Shown here piece after piece: positions 25,212 to 34,912 of a stretch of 64,000 bases of DNA; within the stretch, counting starts at the first letter, position 1; every line of letters begins with the position of its first letter. Below the pieces are notes generated by a model. That model was not told the DNA's origin. It searched no databases and worked only from the letters and a program-made list of their open reading frames with translations. A program made the translations under genes and the position numbers. Source of the DNA: Pseudomonas viridiflava (GTDB taxonomy: Bacteria > Pseudomonadota > Gammaproteobacteria > Pseudomonadales > Pseudomonadaceae); the NCBI RefSeq assembly GCF_900573885.1, contig NZ_UPSE01000283.1, forward strand, positions 28,172-92,171. Reading direction: 5' to 3'.

Positions 25212-26570
25212 ATGCAAGACACCAAACCGACTCGCGTGCGTTACCTGATTCTGCTGATGCTGTTTCTGGTCACCACCATCAACTACGCCGACCGCGCGAC
25301 CATTTCCATCGCCGGTTCAAGCTTGCAGAAAGACCTCGGCATTGATGCCGTAACCCTCGGTTATATCTTCTCCGCCTTTGGCTGGGCATACGTGCTCGGG
25401 CAAATTCCGGGCGGCTGGTTGCTCGACCGTTTCGGCTCGAAAAAAGTGTATGCCGCCGGCATTTTCATCTGGTCGCTGTTCACCTTGTTGCAAGGCTTCG
25501 TCGGCGGTTTGCCGGTAGCCTGGGCCGTGACCACGCTGTTTGTGCTGCGCTTTATGGTCGGCTTTGCCGAAGCGCCTTCGTTCCCCGGTAACGCGCGCAT
25601 TGTCGCGGCCTGGTTTCCCACCGCAGAGCGCGGTACGGCCTCGGCCATTTTCAACTCGGCGCAATACTTCGCCACCGCGCTGTTCGCCCCGATCATGGGC
25701 TGGATCGTGCACGCCATGGGCTGGGAGCACGTGTTCGTGGTCATGGGCGTGCTGGGCATCATCTTCTCCGGCATCTGGATGAAGACCATCTACAACCCCA
25801 AGGAACACCCGCGCATCAACCAGGCGGAAATCGATCACATCGAAAGCAACGGCGGCCTGGTCGACATGGACCAGACGCGCCAGAGCGACGGCCCGCGCTG
25901 GGACTATATTCGCCAGTTGCTGACCAACCGCATGCTGCTCGGCGTGTACCTGAGCCAGTACTGCATCAACGCCATCACCTACTTCTTCCTCACCTGGTTC
26001 CCGGTGTATCTGGTGCAGGAACGCGGCATGACCATTCTCAAAGCCGGCTTTATCGCCAGCTTGCCAGCCATCTGCGGCTTTATCGGCGGTGTGCTCGGCG
26101 GTCTCATCTCCGACTACCTGCTGCGCAAAGGCCATTCGCTGACCTTCGCACGCAAACTGCCGATCGTCTGCGGCCTGACGTTGTCGACCACCATGGTGTT
26201 CTGCAACTACGTGTCGGCAGACTGGATGGTGGTCGGCTTCATGACCCTGGCGTTCTTCGGCAAAGGCATCGGCGCGCTGGGCTGGGCGGTGGTGGCAGAC
26301 ACCTCGCCAAAACAGATCGCCGGCTTGTCGGGAGGCCTGTTCAATACCTTTGGCAACATCGCCTCGATCACCACGCCAATCGTCATCGGCTACATCATTG
26401 CCGCCACCGGTTCGTTCAAATGGGCGCTGGTATTCGTGGGCGCCAATGCCGTGCTGGCGGTATTCAGCTATCTGGTTATCGTCGGCAAGATTCAACGCGT
26501 CGAACTGAAAGAGCCGCCCACCAGCGGCGGCGTTCAGCGTAGCGACGAACTCACACCAGCCCACTCCTGA
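25212..26570 (+). CDS. gudP: Glucarate/galactarate MFS permease
   Basis: A 452-residue anion:cation symporter of the MFS. Seen: NYADRATISIAGSSLQKDL, GWAYVLGQIPGGWLLDRFGSKKVY (loop 2-3), FMVGFAEAPSFPGNARIVAAWFP, and the second-half GGLISDYLLRKGHSLTFARK. This is the GudP/GarP pattern for aldarate uptake. Twelve membrane segments are apparent, with a long acidic central loop. It starts at 25212, 45 bp after gudD, and lies 12 bp before garD, in one operon. It imports free aldarates while the TRAP system on the other strand would import uronates. Confidence 0.88.
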   Translation: MQDTKPTRVRYLILLMLFLVTTINYADRATISIAGSSLQKDLGIDAVTLGYIFSAFGWAYVLGQIPGGWLLDRFGSKKVYAAGIFIWSLFTLLQGFVGGLPVAWAVTTLFVLRFMVGFAEAPSFPGNARIVAAWFPTAERGTASAIFNSAQYFATALFAPIMGWIVHAMGWEHVFVVMGVLGIIFSGIWMKTIYNPKEHPRINQAEIDHIESNGGLVDMDQTRQSDGPRWDYIRQLLTNRMLLGVYLSQYCINAITYFFLTWFPVYLVQERGMTILKAGFIASLPAICGFIGGVLGGLISDYLLRKGHSLTFARKLPIVCGLTLSTTMVFCNYVSADWMVVGFMTLAFFGKGIGALGWAVVADTSPKQIAGLSGGLFNTFGNIASITTPIVIGYIIAATGSFKWALVFVGANAVLAVFSYLVIVGKIQRVELKEPPTSGGVQRSDELTPAHS

Positions 26571-26582
26571 GGAGCGAGTGTC

Positions 26583-28136
26583 ATGCAGTTGATTGAACAT
26601 TCCGACTCGCCGCGCTACATCCGTCTGCACGAACTGGATAACGTGGTGATTGTGGTCAACGACCAAGGGGTGCCGGCTGGCACCACCTTCGCCGATGGCC
26701 TGACCACCCTCGAGCGCGTGCCGCAAAGCCATAAGATCACCCTCGAAGATATTCCCGAAGGCGGGCGCATCATTCGCTACGGGCAAACCATCGGTTACGC
26801 CTTGAAGCCGATTCCCCGTGGCAGCTGGGTACAGGAAGACCAACTGCGCATGCCCACCGCGCCGCCGCTGGACAGCTTGCCGCTGTCCACCGAAGTGCCC
26901 GCGCAGGCAGCGCCACTTGAGGGCTACACCTTCGAGGGCTACCGCAACGCCGATGGCACCGTGGGCACGCGCAATATTCTGGGCATCACCACCACCGTGC
27001 AGTGCGTGACCGGCGTGCTCGACCATGCGGTGAAACGCATCAAGGACGAGCTGCTGCCCAAGTACCCGAACGTCGACGACGTGGTGGCGCTGACCCACAG
27101 CTACGGCTGCGGCGTGGCCATTACCGCCACCGACGCGTACATCCCGATTCGCACCGTGCGCAATCTGGCGCGCAACCCAAACCTGGGCGGCGAAGCGCTG
27201 GTCATCAGCCTGGGCTGTGAAAAGTTGCAAGCCGGGCAGGTGATGCAGGAAAACGACCCGTCGGTAGACCTCAGCGAACCCTGGCTGTACCGCCTGCAGG
27301 ACTCCAGCCACGGCTTTACCGAAATGATCGAACAGATCATGGACCTGGCCGAAGTGCGCCTGAAAAAGCTCGACCAGCGCCGCCGCGAAACCGTGCCGGC
27401 CTCCGAGCTGATTCTGGGCATGCAATGCGGCGGCAGTGACGCTTTTTCCGGCATCACCGCCAACCCGGCCCTGGGCTACGCCAGCGACCTGTTGCTGCGT
27501 GCCGGCGCCACGGTGATGTTCTCGGAAGTCACCGAAGTGCGCGACGCCATCTACCTGCTCACCTCCCGCGCGCAAAGCAAAGAAGTGGCGCAAGAACTGG
27601 TGCGCGAAATGGACTGGTACGACCGTTACCTGGCCAAAGGCGAAGCCGACCGCAGCGCCAACACCACGCCGGGCAACAAGAAAGGCGGGCTGTCCAACAT
27701 CGTTGAGAAGTCGCTGGGCTCCATCGTCAAATCTGGCAACAGCGCCATCAACGGCGTGCTCGGCCCGGGCGAACGCTTCGACAAAAAAGGCCTGATCTTC
27801 TGCGCCACGCCGGCCAGTGACTTCGTCTGCGGCACGCTGCAGCTGGCCGCCGGCATGAACCTGCACGTGTTCACCACCGGCCGCGGCACGCCGTACGGCC
27901 TGGCCATGGCGCCAGTAGTCAAGGTATCGACCCGCACCGAGCTGGCCCAGCGCTGGCCCGACCTCATCGACATCGACGCCGGCCGCATCGCCACGGGCCG
28001 TGCCAGTATCGAAGAACTGGGTTGGGAGCTCTTCCACTACTACCTGGATGTCGCCAGCGGCAAGAAAAAAACCTGGGCCGAGCAGCACAAACTGCACAAC
28101 GACATTACCCTGTTCAACCCGGCGCCGATTACTTGA
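26583..28136 (+). CDS. garD: Galactarate dehydratase
   Basis: A 517-residue UxaA-family dehydratase that makes 5-keto-4-deoxyglucarate from galactarate. The N-terminal SAF-like domain (about 1-100) ends in [15 protein letters not shown]. The main domain has [33 protein letters not shown] with the metal-ligand His/Cys, [28 protein letters not shown] and [19 protein letters not shown]. The start is preceded by GGAGCGAGTG. It lies 12 bp after gudP. It opens the galacturonate branch; the product joins that of GudD at KdgD. Confidence 0.93.
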   Translation: MQLIEHSDSPRYIRLHELDNVVIVVNDQGVPAGTTFADGLTTLERVPQSHKITLEDIPEGGRIIRYGQTIGYALKPIPRGSWVQEDQLRMPTAPPLDSLPLSTEVPAQAAPLEGYTFEGYRNADGTVGTRNILGITTTVQCVTGVLDHAVKRIKDELLPKYPNVDDVVALTHSYGCGVAITATDAYIPIRTVRNLARNPNLGGEALVISLGCEKLQAGQVMQENDPSVDLSEPWLYRLQDSSHGFTEMIEQIMDLAEVRLKKLDQRRRETVPASELILGMQCGGSDAFSGITANPALGYASDLLLRAGATVMFSEVTEVRDAIYLLTSRAQSKEVAQELVREMDWYDRYLAKGEADRSANTTPGNKKGGLSNIVEKSLGSIVKSGNSAINGVLGPGERFDKKGLIFCATPASDFVCGTLQLAAGMNLHVFTTGRGTPYGLAMAPVVKVSTRTELAQRWPDLIDIDAGRIATGRASIEELGWELFHYYLDVASGKKKTWAEQHKLHNDITLFNPAPIT

Positions 28137-28192
28137 GAGCCGGTTCGCTTTAAAAGCGAATCCCTGCAAACGAAGAATTGCCAGGAGCACGC

Positions 28193-29131
28193 ATGACCAC
28201 CCAAAAGGTTCTCCAGGTCGGCCCGCTGACCGAGCGTTTCCAGCACAACCTCGCCGAGCGTTTCGACGTGACCGCGCTGTGGCAACAACCCGACCCCAAG
28301 GCGTTTCTGCACAGCCACGGCGCCGATTTCGAACTGCTCGCCACTTCGGCCCGCTTCGGCTGCTCCGCTGAGCAACTCGCGGCCTTGCCCAACCTGAAAG
28401 CCATCTGCAGTTTCGGCGTCGGTTACGACTCGATTGCCGTAGACGCCGCCCGCGACCGTGGCATCGCCATCAGCACCACGCCCGATGTGCTCAACGATTG
28501 CGTGGCCGATTTGGCCATGGGCCTGATGATCGACACCTCGCGCAAGCTCGCCGCGTCCGAACGCTTCTTGCGCGCCGGCGGTTGGCTGAAGGGCAACTTC
28601 CCCTTGGCCCGTCGGGTGAGCGGCAAGCGCCTGGGCATTGTCGGCTTGGGCCGCATTGGCCAAGTGGTGGTCAAGCGCGCCAGCGGGTTCGACATGGAGG
28701 TGCGCTACCACAACCGCTCGCCACTCAAAGACAGCCCCTACACCTACGAAGCCAGCCTGGTGGAGTTGGCGCGCTGGGCCGACTTTCTAGTGCTCACCTG
28801 CGTAGGCGGGGCGGCGACGCACCATATCGTCAACGCGCAGGTGCTCGAGGCGTTAGGGCCGAAAGGCATCGTTATCAACGTCGCCCGCGGTTCGGTGATC
28901 GACGAGCAGGCGCTGGTGACGGCGTTGCAAAACGGCACGCTGGGCGGGGCAGGGCTGGACGTGTTCGAAGCCGAGCCGAAGGTGCCGGCGGCGTTGCTGG
29001 AGATGGATAACGTCATGTTGCTGCCCCATGTTGGCAGCGCCACCGAAGAAACCCGTTTGCAGATGGAAGAGTTGGTGCTGGCCAACTTGCAGGCCTTTGC
29101 TGAGCGCGGCGAGTTGCTGACGCCGCTGTGA
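28193..29131 (+). CDS. D-2-hydroxyacid dehydrogenase (glyoxylate/hydroxypyruvate reductase type)
   Basis: A 312-residue D-isomer-specific dehydrogenase. NAD(P) loop LGIVGLGRIGQ, the basic NRSPLK after beta-2 (favouring NADPH), NVARGSVID with the catalytic Arg, LDVFEAEPKVP with the Glu, and LLPHVGSATEET with the His are all present. The ATG at 28193 follows CCAGGAG. It is last in the aldarate operon, 56 bp after garD, then a terminator. Its role there is unclear: reduction of glyoxylate, hydroxypyruvate or a related side product is likely. It would connect to the glxR-hyi pair at the left of the window. Confidence 0.82.
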   Translation: MTTQKVLQVGPLTERFQHNLAERFDVTALWQQPDPKAFLHSHGADFELLATSARFGCSAEQLAALPNLKAICSFGVGYDSIAVDAARDRGIAISTTPDVLNDCVADLAMGLMIDTSRKLAASERFLRAGGWLKGNFPLARRVSGKRLGIVGLGRIGQVVVKRASGFDMEVRYHNRSPLKDSPYTYEASLVELARWADFLVLTCVGGAATHHIVNAQVLEALGPKGIVINVARGSVIDEQALVTALQNGTLGGAGLDVFEAEPKVPAALLEMDNVMLLPHVGSATEETRLQMEELVLANLQAFAERGELLTPL

Positions 29132-29209
29132 TGTTCGCGGGTTCGCCCGCCAACCGCGCCCCCGTCACAAGCGAGGGTGCGTCTTCAATAGAGTTGTCCG
29201 CTTCACCCC

Positions 29210-29235
29210 AGGTGCGCCACGAGCGCACCTTTTTT
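29210..29235 (+). terminator. Rho-independent terminator of the aldarate operon
   Basis: AGGTGCGC (29210-29217), loop CACGA, GCGCACCT (29223-29230) followed by Ts. Confidence 0.85.
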
Positions 29236-29247
29236 ATGGCCGGGCGA

Positions 29248-30018
29248 TTAGTCGAAGCGGTAGATATCCATGCCCAGCGCGCCAAGGGTGAACCCCTGAT
29301 GCGCAACGCTGAACGCACCGCCGGCGCCGCGGGCGAAATACAGCGGCAGCAAGTGCTCATCGCGCGGGTGACTGCGCACCGCAAACGGCGCCTGGCTGCG
29401 GTAATCCAGTAGCGCCGCTTCGTCATCAGCGGCGAGGTGCTCCACCATCCAGTCACGGAACGCCTTGGCCCACGGCTCGATTACCTCCGGCCCTGCGCGC
29501 CAATTCAGTTCGCCCAGATTGTGGGTGATGCTGCCAGAACCGATCAGCAACACCCCTTGCTCGCGCAGGGCCGCCAGCGCGCTTCCGACGCGGTGCTGAA
29601 ACGCCGGGCCGAGGCGGGTAGGGATGGATACCTGCGCCACCGGAATATCGGCATGGGGGTACATCAACCGCAGCGGCACCCACACGCCGTGGTCGAGCGC
29701 GCGAGTGGCATCCAGCTGGGCCGGCAAGTCGGCTGCCAGCAATAAATTCAGCGCGGCTTCGGCGATATCCGGCGCGCCGGGCGCCGGGTACTGCACGGCA
29801 TACAGCTCGGGCGGGAAGCCGCCGAAGTCATGCCAGGTGTCCGGTTGCGGATTGCTGTTAACCAGCAACTGATTGGTTTCCCAATGGGCCGACACCACCA
29901 GAATCGCCTTTGGGCGCGGCAACTCGGCAGCCAGCTTCGCCAACGCCGGGCCGCTGGCACCGGGCTCCAGCGCGAGCATGGGTGAGCCGTGGGAAATAAA
30001 CAGACTGGGCAACGGCAT
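29248..30018 (-). CDS. Class III extradiol ring-cleavage dioxygenase, DODA/LigB type
   Basis: A 256-residue LigB-fold enzyme. Metal and active-site histidines are seen in [11 protein letters not shown] (first His), VVSAHWE (second), [13 protein letters not shown] (third) and ITHNLG. This is the YgiD/4,5-DOPA-dioxygenase subgroup, which cleaves catecholic rings using zinc or iron. The ATG at 30018 has GAGGATC seven bases ahead and starts directly at the fold ([11 protein letters not shown]); an upstream ATG at 30039 has a poor site. It is divergent from tpm with about 100 bp between the starts. The natural substrate is unknown. Confidence 0.82.
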   Translation of the reverse strand: MPLPSLFISHGSPMLALEPGASGPALAKLAAELPRPKAILVVSAHWETNQLLVNSNPQPDTWHDFGGFPPELYAVQYPAPGAPDIAEAALNLLLAADLPAQLDATRALDHGVWVPLRLMYPHADIPVAQVSIPTRLGPAFQHRVGSALAALREQGVLLIGSGSITHNLGELNWRAGPEVIEPWAKAFRDWMVEHLAADDEAALLDYRSQAPFAVRSHPRDEHLLPLYFARGAGGAFSVAHQGFTLGALGMDIYRFD

Positions 30019-30117
30019 GGCGAGATCCTCGATAAACATGGGCGCATCTTCGAGCTTGGATCTATCGAAAACCAGTATAAAATTTCGAGCACTTTGATCG
30101 AAAAAGCGAGGCAATTC

Positions 30118-30777
30118 ATGCAGCCCGACTTCTGGCTACGACGCTGGCAAAACAACCAGATCGGCTTCCACGCCGCCACCGCCAACCCGTACCTGCAGCA
30201 GTACTGGCCGCAACTGAACGTAGCGGCTGGCGCGCAGGTACTGGTGCCGCTGTGTGGCAAAAGCCTGGACCTGATGTGGCTGGCGGGGCAGGGCTTGCGG
30301 GTGCTTGGCGTGGAGTTGATCGAGCAGGCGGTGCAAGACTTCTTCAGCGAGCAGCAGCTGCAACCGCAGGTGCGCGAGCAGGGCGCGTTTCGCATCTACC
30401 AGGCCGGGAATGTAGAGCTGTGGTGCGGCGACATCTTCGCCCTGACCGCCGACGACGTGCGCGACTGCACCGCCCTCTACGACCGCGCCGCGCTTATCGC
30501 CTTTCCGCCGGCCATGCGCGAAACCTATGCGCGGCACCTGACCCGCATCGTGCCGAGTGGCTGCCAAGGGCTGCTTGTTAGCCTCGACTACGAACAAAGC
30601 CAAATGGACGGACCGCCATTTTCGGTGCCGGATGAAGACGTGCAGAACCTGCTCGGCGATTGGCAGCCGCAGCTGCTGCACATCGAAAACGGCTTGCAGG
30701 CCGAAGAGAACTGGAAATTTTTGCAGCGCGGGTTAAGTCGGATGGATGAGCGGGTTTATCGGTTGCGGCATCGCTAA
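30118..30777 (+). CDS. tpm: Thiopurine S-methyltransferase
   Basis: A 219-residue SAM-dependent methyltransferase. Family marks: N-terminal [36 protein letters not shown] as the SAM loop, [13 protein letters not shown], and [21 protein letters not shown]. In pseudomonads Tpm methylates tellurite, selenite and thiopurines and gives tellurite tolerance (described in P. syringae). The ATG at 30118 follows GCGAGGC; the longer frame is upstream spacer. It is followed by a REP palindrome and the tRNA-Asn. Confidence 0.9.
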   Translation: MQPDFWLRRWQNNQIGFHAATANPYLQQYWPQLNVAAGAQVLVPLCGKSLDLMWLAGQGLRVLGVELIEQAVQDFFSEQQLQPQVREQGAFRIYQAGNVELWCGDIFALTADDVRDCTALYDRAALIAFPPAMRETYARHLTRIVPSGCQGLLVSLDYEQSQMDGPPFSVPDEDVQNLLGDWQPQLLHIENGLQAEENWKFLQRGLSRMDERVYRLRHR

Positions 30778-30780
30778 GAG

Positions 30781-30857
30781 CATCGCGGCTAATCGGAATG
30801 CCGCCCAGCCGCTCCCACAGGCGTACTTTTACTGTGGGAGCGGCTTTAGCCGCGATG
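30781..30857. repeat. REP pair (TGTGGGAGCGGC type)
   Basis: ATCGCGGCTAA... at 30781 faces TGTGGGAGCGGCTTTAGCCG ending at 30857, a standard inverted REP doublet. The same type occurs at 45202-45263. Confidence 0.85.
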
Positions 30858-30880
30858 CTTTTGGTTTTAGTAACACCCAT

Positions 30881-30909
30881 AAAAAAGCCCCAGCGTTTGC
30901 TGAGGCTTT
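30881..30909 (-). terminator. Terminator of tRNA-Asn
   Basis: The minus strand reads AAAGCCTCAGC, AAAC, GCTGGGGCTTT with a T-run, six bases past the tRNA 3' end. Confidence 0.7.
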
Positions 30910-30914
30910 GAATG

Positions 30915-30990
30915 TGGCTCCACGACCTGGACTCGAACCAGGGACCCAATGATTAACAGTCATTTGCTCTACCAACTGAGCTATCGCGGA
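30915..30990 (-). tRNA. tRNA-Asn (GTT)
   Basis: The 76-nt minus-strand sequence folds as a cloverleaf: acceptor TCCGCGA/TCGTGGA-GCCA with encoded CCA, D-loop AGCTCAGTTGGTAGAGC, anticodon loop CTGTTAATC with GTT at 30957-30955, and T-arm GGTTCGAGTCC. Confidence 0.97.
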
Positions 30991-31072
30991 ACAGCTGCCT
31001 TGCGGCAACGGTGCGTATCCTACTGATTCAAAAAGGGAAGTCAAGCCTGCACAAGCTTCCCTTGGTGGTTTT

Positions 31073-32269
31073 TCAGAGGACGGCGGCGATGGCCTGGGTC
31101 ACGGCGTTGAGGTTGCTTTTGTTCAGCGCGGCCACGCAAATGCGGCCGGTGCTGACGGCGTAAATGCCGAATTCGCTTTTCAGGCGTTCAACCTGGTCGG
31201 CGGTGAGGCCGGAGTAGCTGAACATGCCGCGTTGCTGTGCCACGAAGCTGAAGTCGCGCTTGGCGCCCAGGGCGGCCAGTTGCTCAACCATGGCCACGCG
31301 CATGTCGCGAATACGGCTGCGCATTTCGCCCAGTTCTTCTTCCCACAACGCGCGCAGCTCCGGGCTGTTGAGCACGGAAGCGACCACGGTGGCGCCGTGG
31401 GTTGGCGGGTTGGAGTAGTTGGTGCGGATCACACGCTTAACCTGCGACAGCACCTTGGCGGCTTGCTCTTTCGACTCGGTAACGATCGACAACGCGCCTA
31501 CACGCTCGCCGTACAGCGAGAATGATTTGGAGAACGAGCTTGAAACGAAGAAGGTCAGCCCCGATTTAGCAAACAGGCGAACGGCGGCGGCGTCTTCTTC
31601 AATGCCATCGCCGAAACCCTGATAGGCGATGTCGAGGAACGGCACGTGCTCGCGCTCTTTCAACACCTCGAGAATGTTCAGCCAATCGTCAGTGCCCAGG
31701 TCAACACCGGTCGGGTTGTGGCAGCAGGCGTGCAGCACCACCACGGAACGGGCGGGCAGAGCCTTGAGGTCTTCGAGCAGACCGGCACGGTTCACGCCAT
31801 GGGTGCTGGCGTCGTAGTAGCGGTAGTTCTGTACCGGGAAGCCAGCGGACTCGAACAGTGCGCGGTGGTTTTCCCAGCTCGGGTCGCTGATGGCAACCAC
31901 GGCGTCTGGCAGCAGACGCTTGATGAAGTCCGCGCCGATTTTCAGCGCACCGGTACCGCCCAGTGCTTGAGTGGTGACCACACGGCCTTCGGCGAGCAGC
32001 GCCGAGTCGGCGCCGAAAATCAGGGTTTGCACGGCCTGGTCGTAGGCAGCGATGCCTTCGATCGGCAGGTAGCCACGCGGTGCGTGTGCCGCAATACGCG
32101 CCTGTTCAGCCTGGGCCACGGCGCGCAACAACGGAATGCGGCCCTCTTCGTTGCAGTACACACCCACGCCAAGGTTTACCTTGGTGGTGCGGGTGTCGGC
32201 GTTGAATGCTTCATTGAGACCAAGGATAGGGTCACGCGGAGCCATTTCGACGGCAGAGAACAAACTCAT
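31073..32269 (-). CDS. Aromatic amino acid / aspartate aminotransferase
   Basis: A 398-residue class I PLP enzyme of the AspC/TyrB/PhhC group. Seen: KVNLGVGVYCNEEGR, ALGGTGALKIGADF, DPSWENHRALF, HACCHNPTGVD with the Asn and Pro of the PLP pocket, DIAYQGFGDG with the PLP-binding Asp-Tyr, the Schiff-base Lys in SSSFSKSFSLYGERVG, and the C-terminal substrate Arg in STGRICVAALN. It lies divergently next to uvrB, as in P. aeruginosa, where the neighbour is annotated as an aromatic aminotransferase. The 5' leader carries a hairpin with a T-rich tail (32308-32326). Confidence 0.9.
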   Translation of the reverse strand: MSLFSAVEMAPRDPILGLNEAFNADTRTTKVNLGVGVYCNEEGRIPLLRAVAQAEQARIAAHAPRGYLPIEGIAAYDQAVQTLIFGADSALLAEGRVVTTQALGGTGALKIGADFIKRLLPDAVVAISDPSWENHRALFESAGFPVQNYRYYDASTHGVNRAGLLEDLKALPARSVVVLHACCHNPTGVDLGTDDWLNILEVLKEREHVPFLDIAYQGFGDGIEEDAAAVRLFAKSGLTFFVSSSFSKSFSLYGERVGALSIVTESKEQAAKVLSQVKRVIRTNYSNPPTHGATVVASVLNSPELRALWEEELGEMRSRIRDMRVAMVEQLAALGAKRDFSFVAQQRGMFSYSGLTADQVERLKSEFGIYAVSTGRICVAALNKSNLNAVTQAIAAVL

Positions 32270-32302
32270 GATGCGGGAGCTCGAAGAAGAGGGTGGTAAA
32301 CC

Positions 32303-32348
32303 AAAACAACCCCGGTGTTAGGGGTTGCGCAAGTGGGCCGCTAGTATA
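32303..32348 (-). promoter_or_regulatory. Promoter and leader hairpin of the aminotransferase gene
   Basis: On the minus strand a TATACT -10 box (32348-32343) is followed by a leader in which AACCCC (32326-32321) pairs with GGGGTT (32313-32308) and then GTTTTGG. A hairpin with a T-rich tail about 35 nt before the start codon is terminator-like and might attenuate. No short leader peptide is evident. Confidence 0.35.
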
Positions 32349-32444
32349 GCGACCAAGGTTGCGTGGGGCGATAACGTCGCACGCATTTCGCCAGGTATGA
32401 CGTAGGGTTTTTCGCTGCGTCACAGCCTTTTGTCGAGGTAGGTA

Positions 32445-34460
32445 ATGTCGCAGTTTCAGTTAGTGACCCGTTTTCAACCGGCTGGCGATCAGCCAGAAGC
32501 GATTCGACAAATGGTGGAAGGCCTGGAAGCCGGGCTCTCCCATCAAACGCTGCTGGGCGTAACGGGCTCCGGCAAGACCTTCAGCATCGCCAACGTCATT
32601 GCCCAGGTGCAGCGCCCAACACTGGTGCTGGCGCCGAATAAAACCCTGGCCGCGCAGTTGTACGGCGAATTCAAGAGCTTCTTCCCGAACAACTCGGTCG
32701 AATACTTCGTCTCGTACTACGACTACTACCAGCCCGAGGCGTACGTACCGTCTTCCGACACCTTTATCGAGAAAGACGCCTCGATCAACGACCACATCGA
32801 GCAGATGCGCCTGTCCGCCACCAAAGCGCTGCTGGAGCGCTCGGACGCCATCATCGTCACCACCGTGTCGTGCATTTATGGCCTGGGCGATCCGCAGTCG
32901 TACCTGAAAATGGTCCTGCACCTGGACCGTGGCGACCGCATGGATCAGCGCGAGCTGCTGCGCCGTCTGGCCGACCTGCAGTACACGCGCAACGACATCG
33001 ACTTCGCCCGCGCCACTTTTCGTGTGCGCGGCGATGTGATCGACATCTTCCCGGCCGAGTCGGACCTGGAAGCCATTCGCGTCGAGCTGTTCGACGAAGA
33101 AATCGAAAACATTGCCTCGTTCGACCCGCTCACCGGCGAGGTGCTGCGCAAGTTGCCGCGTTACACCCTGTACCCGAAAAGCCACTACGTCACGCCACGG
33201 GAAAACCTGCTGAGCGCCGTGGAAAACATCAAGGTCGAGCTCAAAGAGCGGCTCGACTATCTGCGCGCCAACAACAAACTGGTGGAAGCGCAGCGCCTGG
33301 AACAGCGCACCCGCTTTGATATCGAAATGATCATCGAACTGGGCTACTGCAACGGCATCGAAAACTACTCGCGCTATCTGTCCGGTCGCGGCTCAGGCGA
33401 GGCGCCGCCGACCCTGTTCGACTACCTGCCGGCCAACGCCTTGCTGGTGATCGACGAGTCCCACGTCAGCGTGCCGCAGGTGGGCGCCATGTACAAAGGC
33501 GACCGCTCGCGCAAGGAAACCCTGGTCGAATACGGCTTCCGCCTGCCGTCAGCGCTGGACAACCGACCGATGCGCTTTGACGAGTGGGAAACCATCAGCC
33601 CGCAAACCATCTTTGTTTCCGCTACGCCTGGCCCGTATGAGGCCGAACACGCCGGCCGCGTGATCGAGCAGGTAGTGCGCCCGACTGGCCTGGTCGACCC
33701 GCAAATTGAAGTGCGCCCGGCCACCACCCAAGTGGACGACCTGCTCTCGGAAATCAAAAAACGCAGCGCCATCGACGAGCGCGTACTGGTCACCACCCTG
33801 ACCAAACGCATGGCCGAAGACCTCACCGACTACCTCTCCGACCACGGCGTGCGGGTGCGTTACCTGCACTCGGACATCGACACCGTCGAGCGCGTGGAAA
33901 TCATCCGCGACCTTCGCATTGGCGCCTTCGACGTGCTGGTGGGCATCAACCTGCTGCGCGAAGGGTTGGACATGCCCGAGGTGTCGCTGGTGGCGATTCT
34001 GGATGCCGACAAAGAAGGCTTCCTGCGCTCCGAACGCTCTTTGATCCAGACCATCGGCCGCGCCGCCCGTAACCTCAACGGCCGCGCCATTCTGTACGCC
34101 GACCGCATGACCGGCTCCATGGAACGCGCCATTGGCGAAACCGAACGGCGCCGGGACAAGCAGATCGCCTTCAACCTGGCCAATGGCATCACCCCGAAGG
34201 GCGTGAAGAAGGACGTTCAAGACATCCTCGAAGGCGCCGTGGTGCCAGGTTCGCGCAGCAACAAACGCAAAGGCATGGCCAAAGCGGCCGAAGAAAGCGC
34301 GCGCTACGAAGCCGAACTGCGCTCGCCGAGTGAGATCAACAAACGCATTCGTCAGCTGGAAGAGAAGATGTACCAACTGGCACGGGATCTGGAATTCGAA
34401 GCGGCAGCGCAGATGCGCGACGAGATACAGAAATTGCGGGATCGGTTGTTGAAGGTGTAG
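32445..34460 (+). CDS. uvrB: Excinuclease ABC subunit B
   Basis: A 671-residue DNA-damage verification helicase of nucleotide excision repair; it receives DNA from UvrA and recruits UvrC. Walker [10 protein letters not shown] (38-45), the damage-probing beta-hairpin [12 protein letters not shown], helicase motifs [11 protein letters not shown] (DExH), [26 protein letters not shown] and QTIGRAARN, and the C-terminal UVR motif ([21 protein letters not shown]) that binds UvrC are all present. Full family length. It starts at ATG after a purine-rich GAGGTAGGTA. Confidence 0.98.
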   Translation: MSQFQLVTRFQPAGDQPEAIRQMVEGLEAGLSHQTLLGVTGSGKTFSIANVIAQVQRPTLVLAPNKTLAAQLYGEFKSFFPNNSVEYFVSYYDYYQPEAYVPSSDTFIEKDASINDHIEQMRLSATKALLERSDAIIVTTVSCIYGLGDPQSYLKMVLHLDRGDRMDQRELLRRLADLQYTRNDIDFARATFRVRGDVIDIFPAESDLEAIRVELFDEEIENIASFDPLTGEVLRKLPRYTLYPKSHYVTPRENLLSAVENIKVELKERLDYLRANNKLVEAQRLEQRTRFDIEMIIELGYCNGIENYSRYLSGRGSGEAPPTLFDYLPANALLVIDESHVSVPQVGAMYKGDRSRKETLVEYGFRLPSALDNRPMRFDEWETISPQTIFVSATPGPYEAEHAGRVIEQVVRPTGLVDPQIEVRPATTQVDDLLSEIKKRSAIDERVLVTTLTKRMAEDLTDYLSDHGVRVRYLHSDIDTVERVEIIRDLRIGAFDVLVGINLLREGLDMPEVSLVAILDADKEGFLRSERSLIQTIGRAARNLNGRAILYADRMTGSMERAIGETERRRDKQIAFNLANGITPKGVKKDVQDILEGAVVPGSRSNKRKGMAKAAEESARYEAELRSPSEINKRIRQLEEKMYQLARDLEFEAAAQMRDEIQKLRDRLLKV

Positions 34461-34481
34461 CGCGAAGGCTCGCGCGGTTGG

Positions 34482-34907
34482 CTCCCTCGCCCCTCCGGGG
34501 AGAGGGTTGGGGAGAGGGGCAGGCCCAACGCAGTTGTCGAGATCAGCGTTAGCCCCGGCCCTCTCCCCCAGCCCCTCTCCCGCACGCGGGAGAGGGGCGC
34601 GGAGCGGTGTAACTTGATGGATCCGCAATAAACTCCCTCGCCCCTCCGGGGAGAGGGCTGGGGTGAGGGGCAGGCCCAGCGCAGTTGCCGAGGATCAGCG
34701 TTAGCCCCGGCCCTCTCCCCCAGCCCCTCTCCCGCACGCGGGAGAGGGGAGCGGGGCGGTGTGACCTGTTGGATCCGCAATAAACTCCCTCGCCCCTTCG
34801 GGAAGAGGGTTGGGGTGAGGGGCAGGCCCAGCGCAGTTGCCTAGCATCAGAGTTTGACCCGGCCCTCACCCCAGCCCCTCTCCCGCACGCGGGAGAGGGG
34901 AGCCGAT
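34482..34907. repeat. Tandem ~151-bp intergenic repeat, three copies
   Basis: Copies begin at 34482, 34633 and 34785 (CTCCCTCGCCCCTYCGG). The first two are 151-152 bp; the third is shortened near 34907. Each unit holds two opposed palindromic blocks: a GGGGAGAGGG arm and a CCCTCTCC...GCACGCGGGAGAGGGG hairpin. Single, diverged relatives lie at 49560-49661 and 58247-58371. No coding sequence is supported in this 452-bp gap. Confidence 0.85.
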
Positions 34908-34912
34908 CGGCG

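Noticed and set aside
25317..28190. 957-codon open frame on the minus strand opposite gudP and garD
   Set aside because: It is antisense to two genes with intact active-site motifs; its His/Gly/Gln-rich composition is the usual product of reading high-GC coding DNA backwards, and it has no ribosome site.
34482..34907. Possible CRISPR array because of regular repetition
   Set aside because: Units are ~151 bp and contiguous with no unique spacers, and no cas genes are present.
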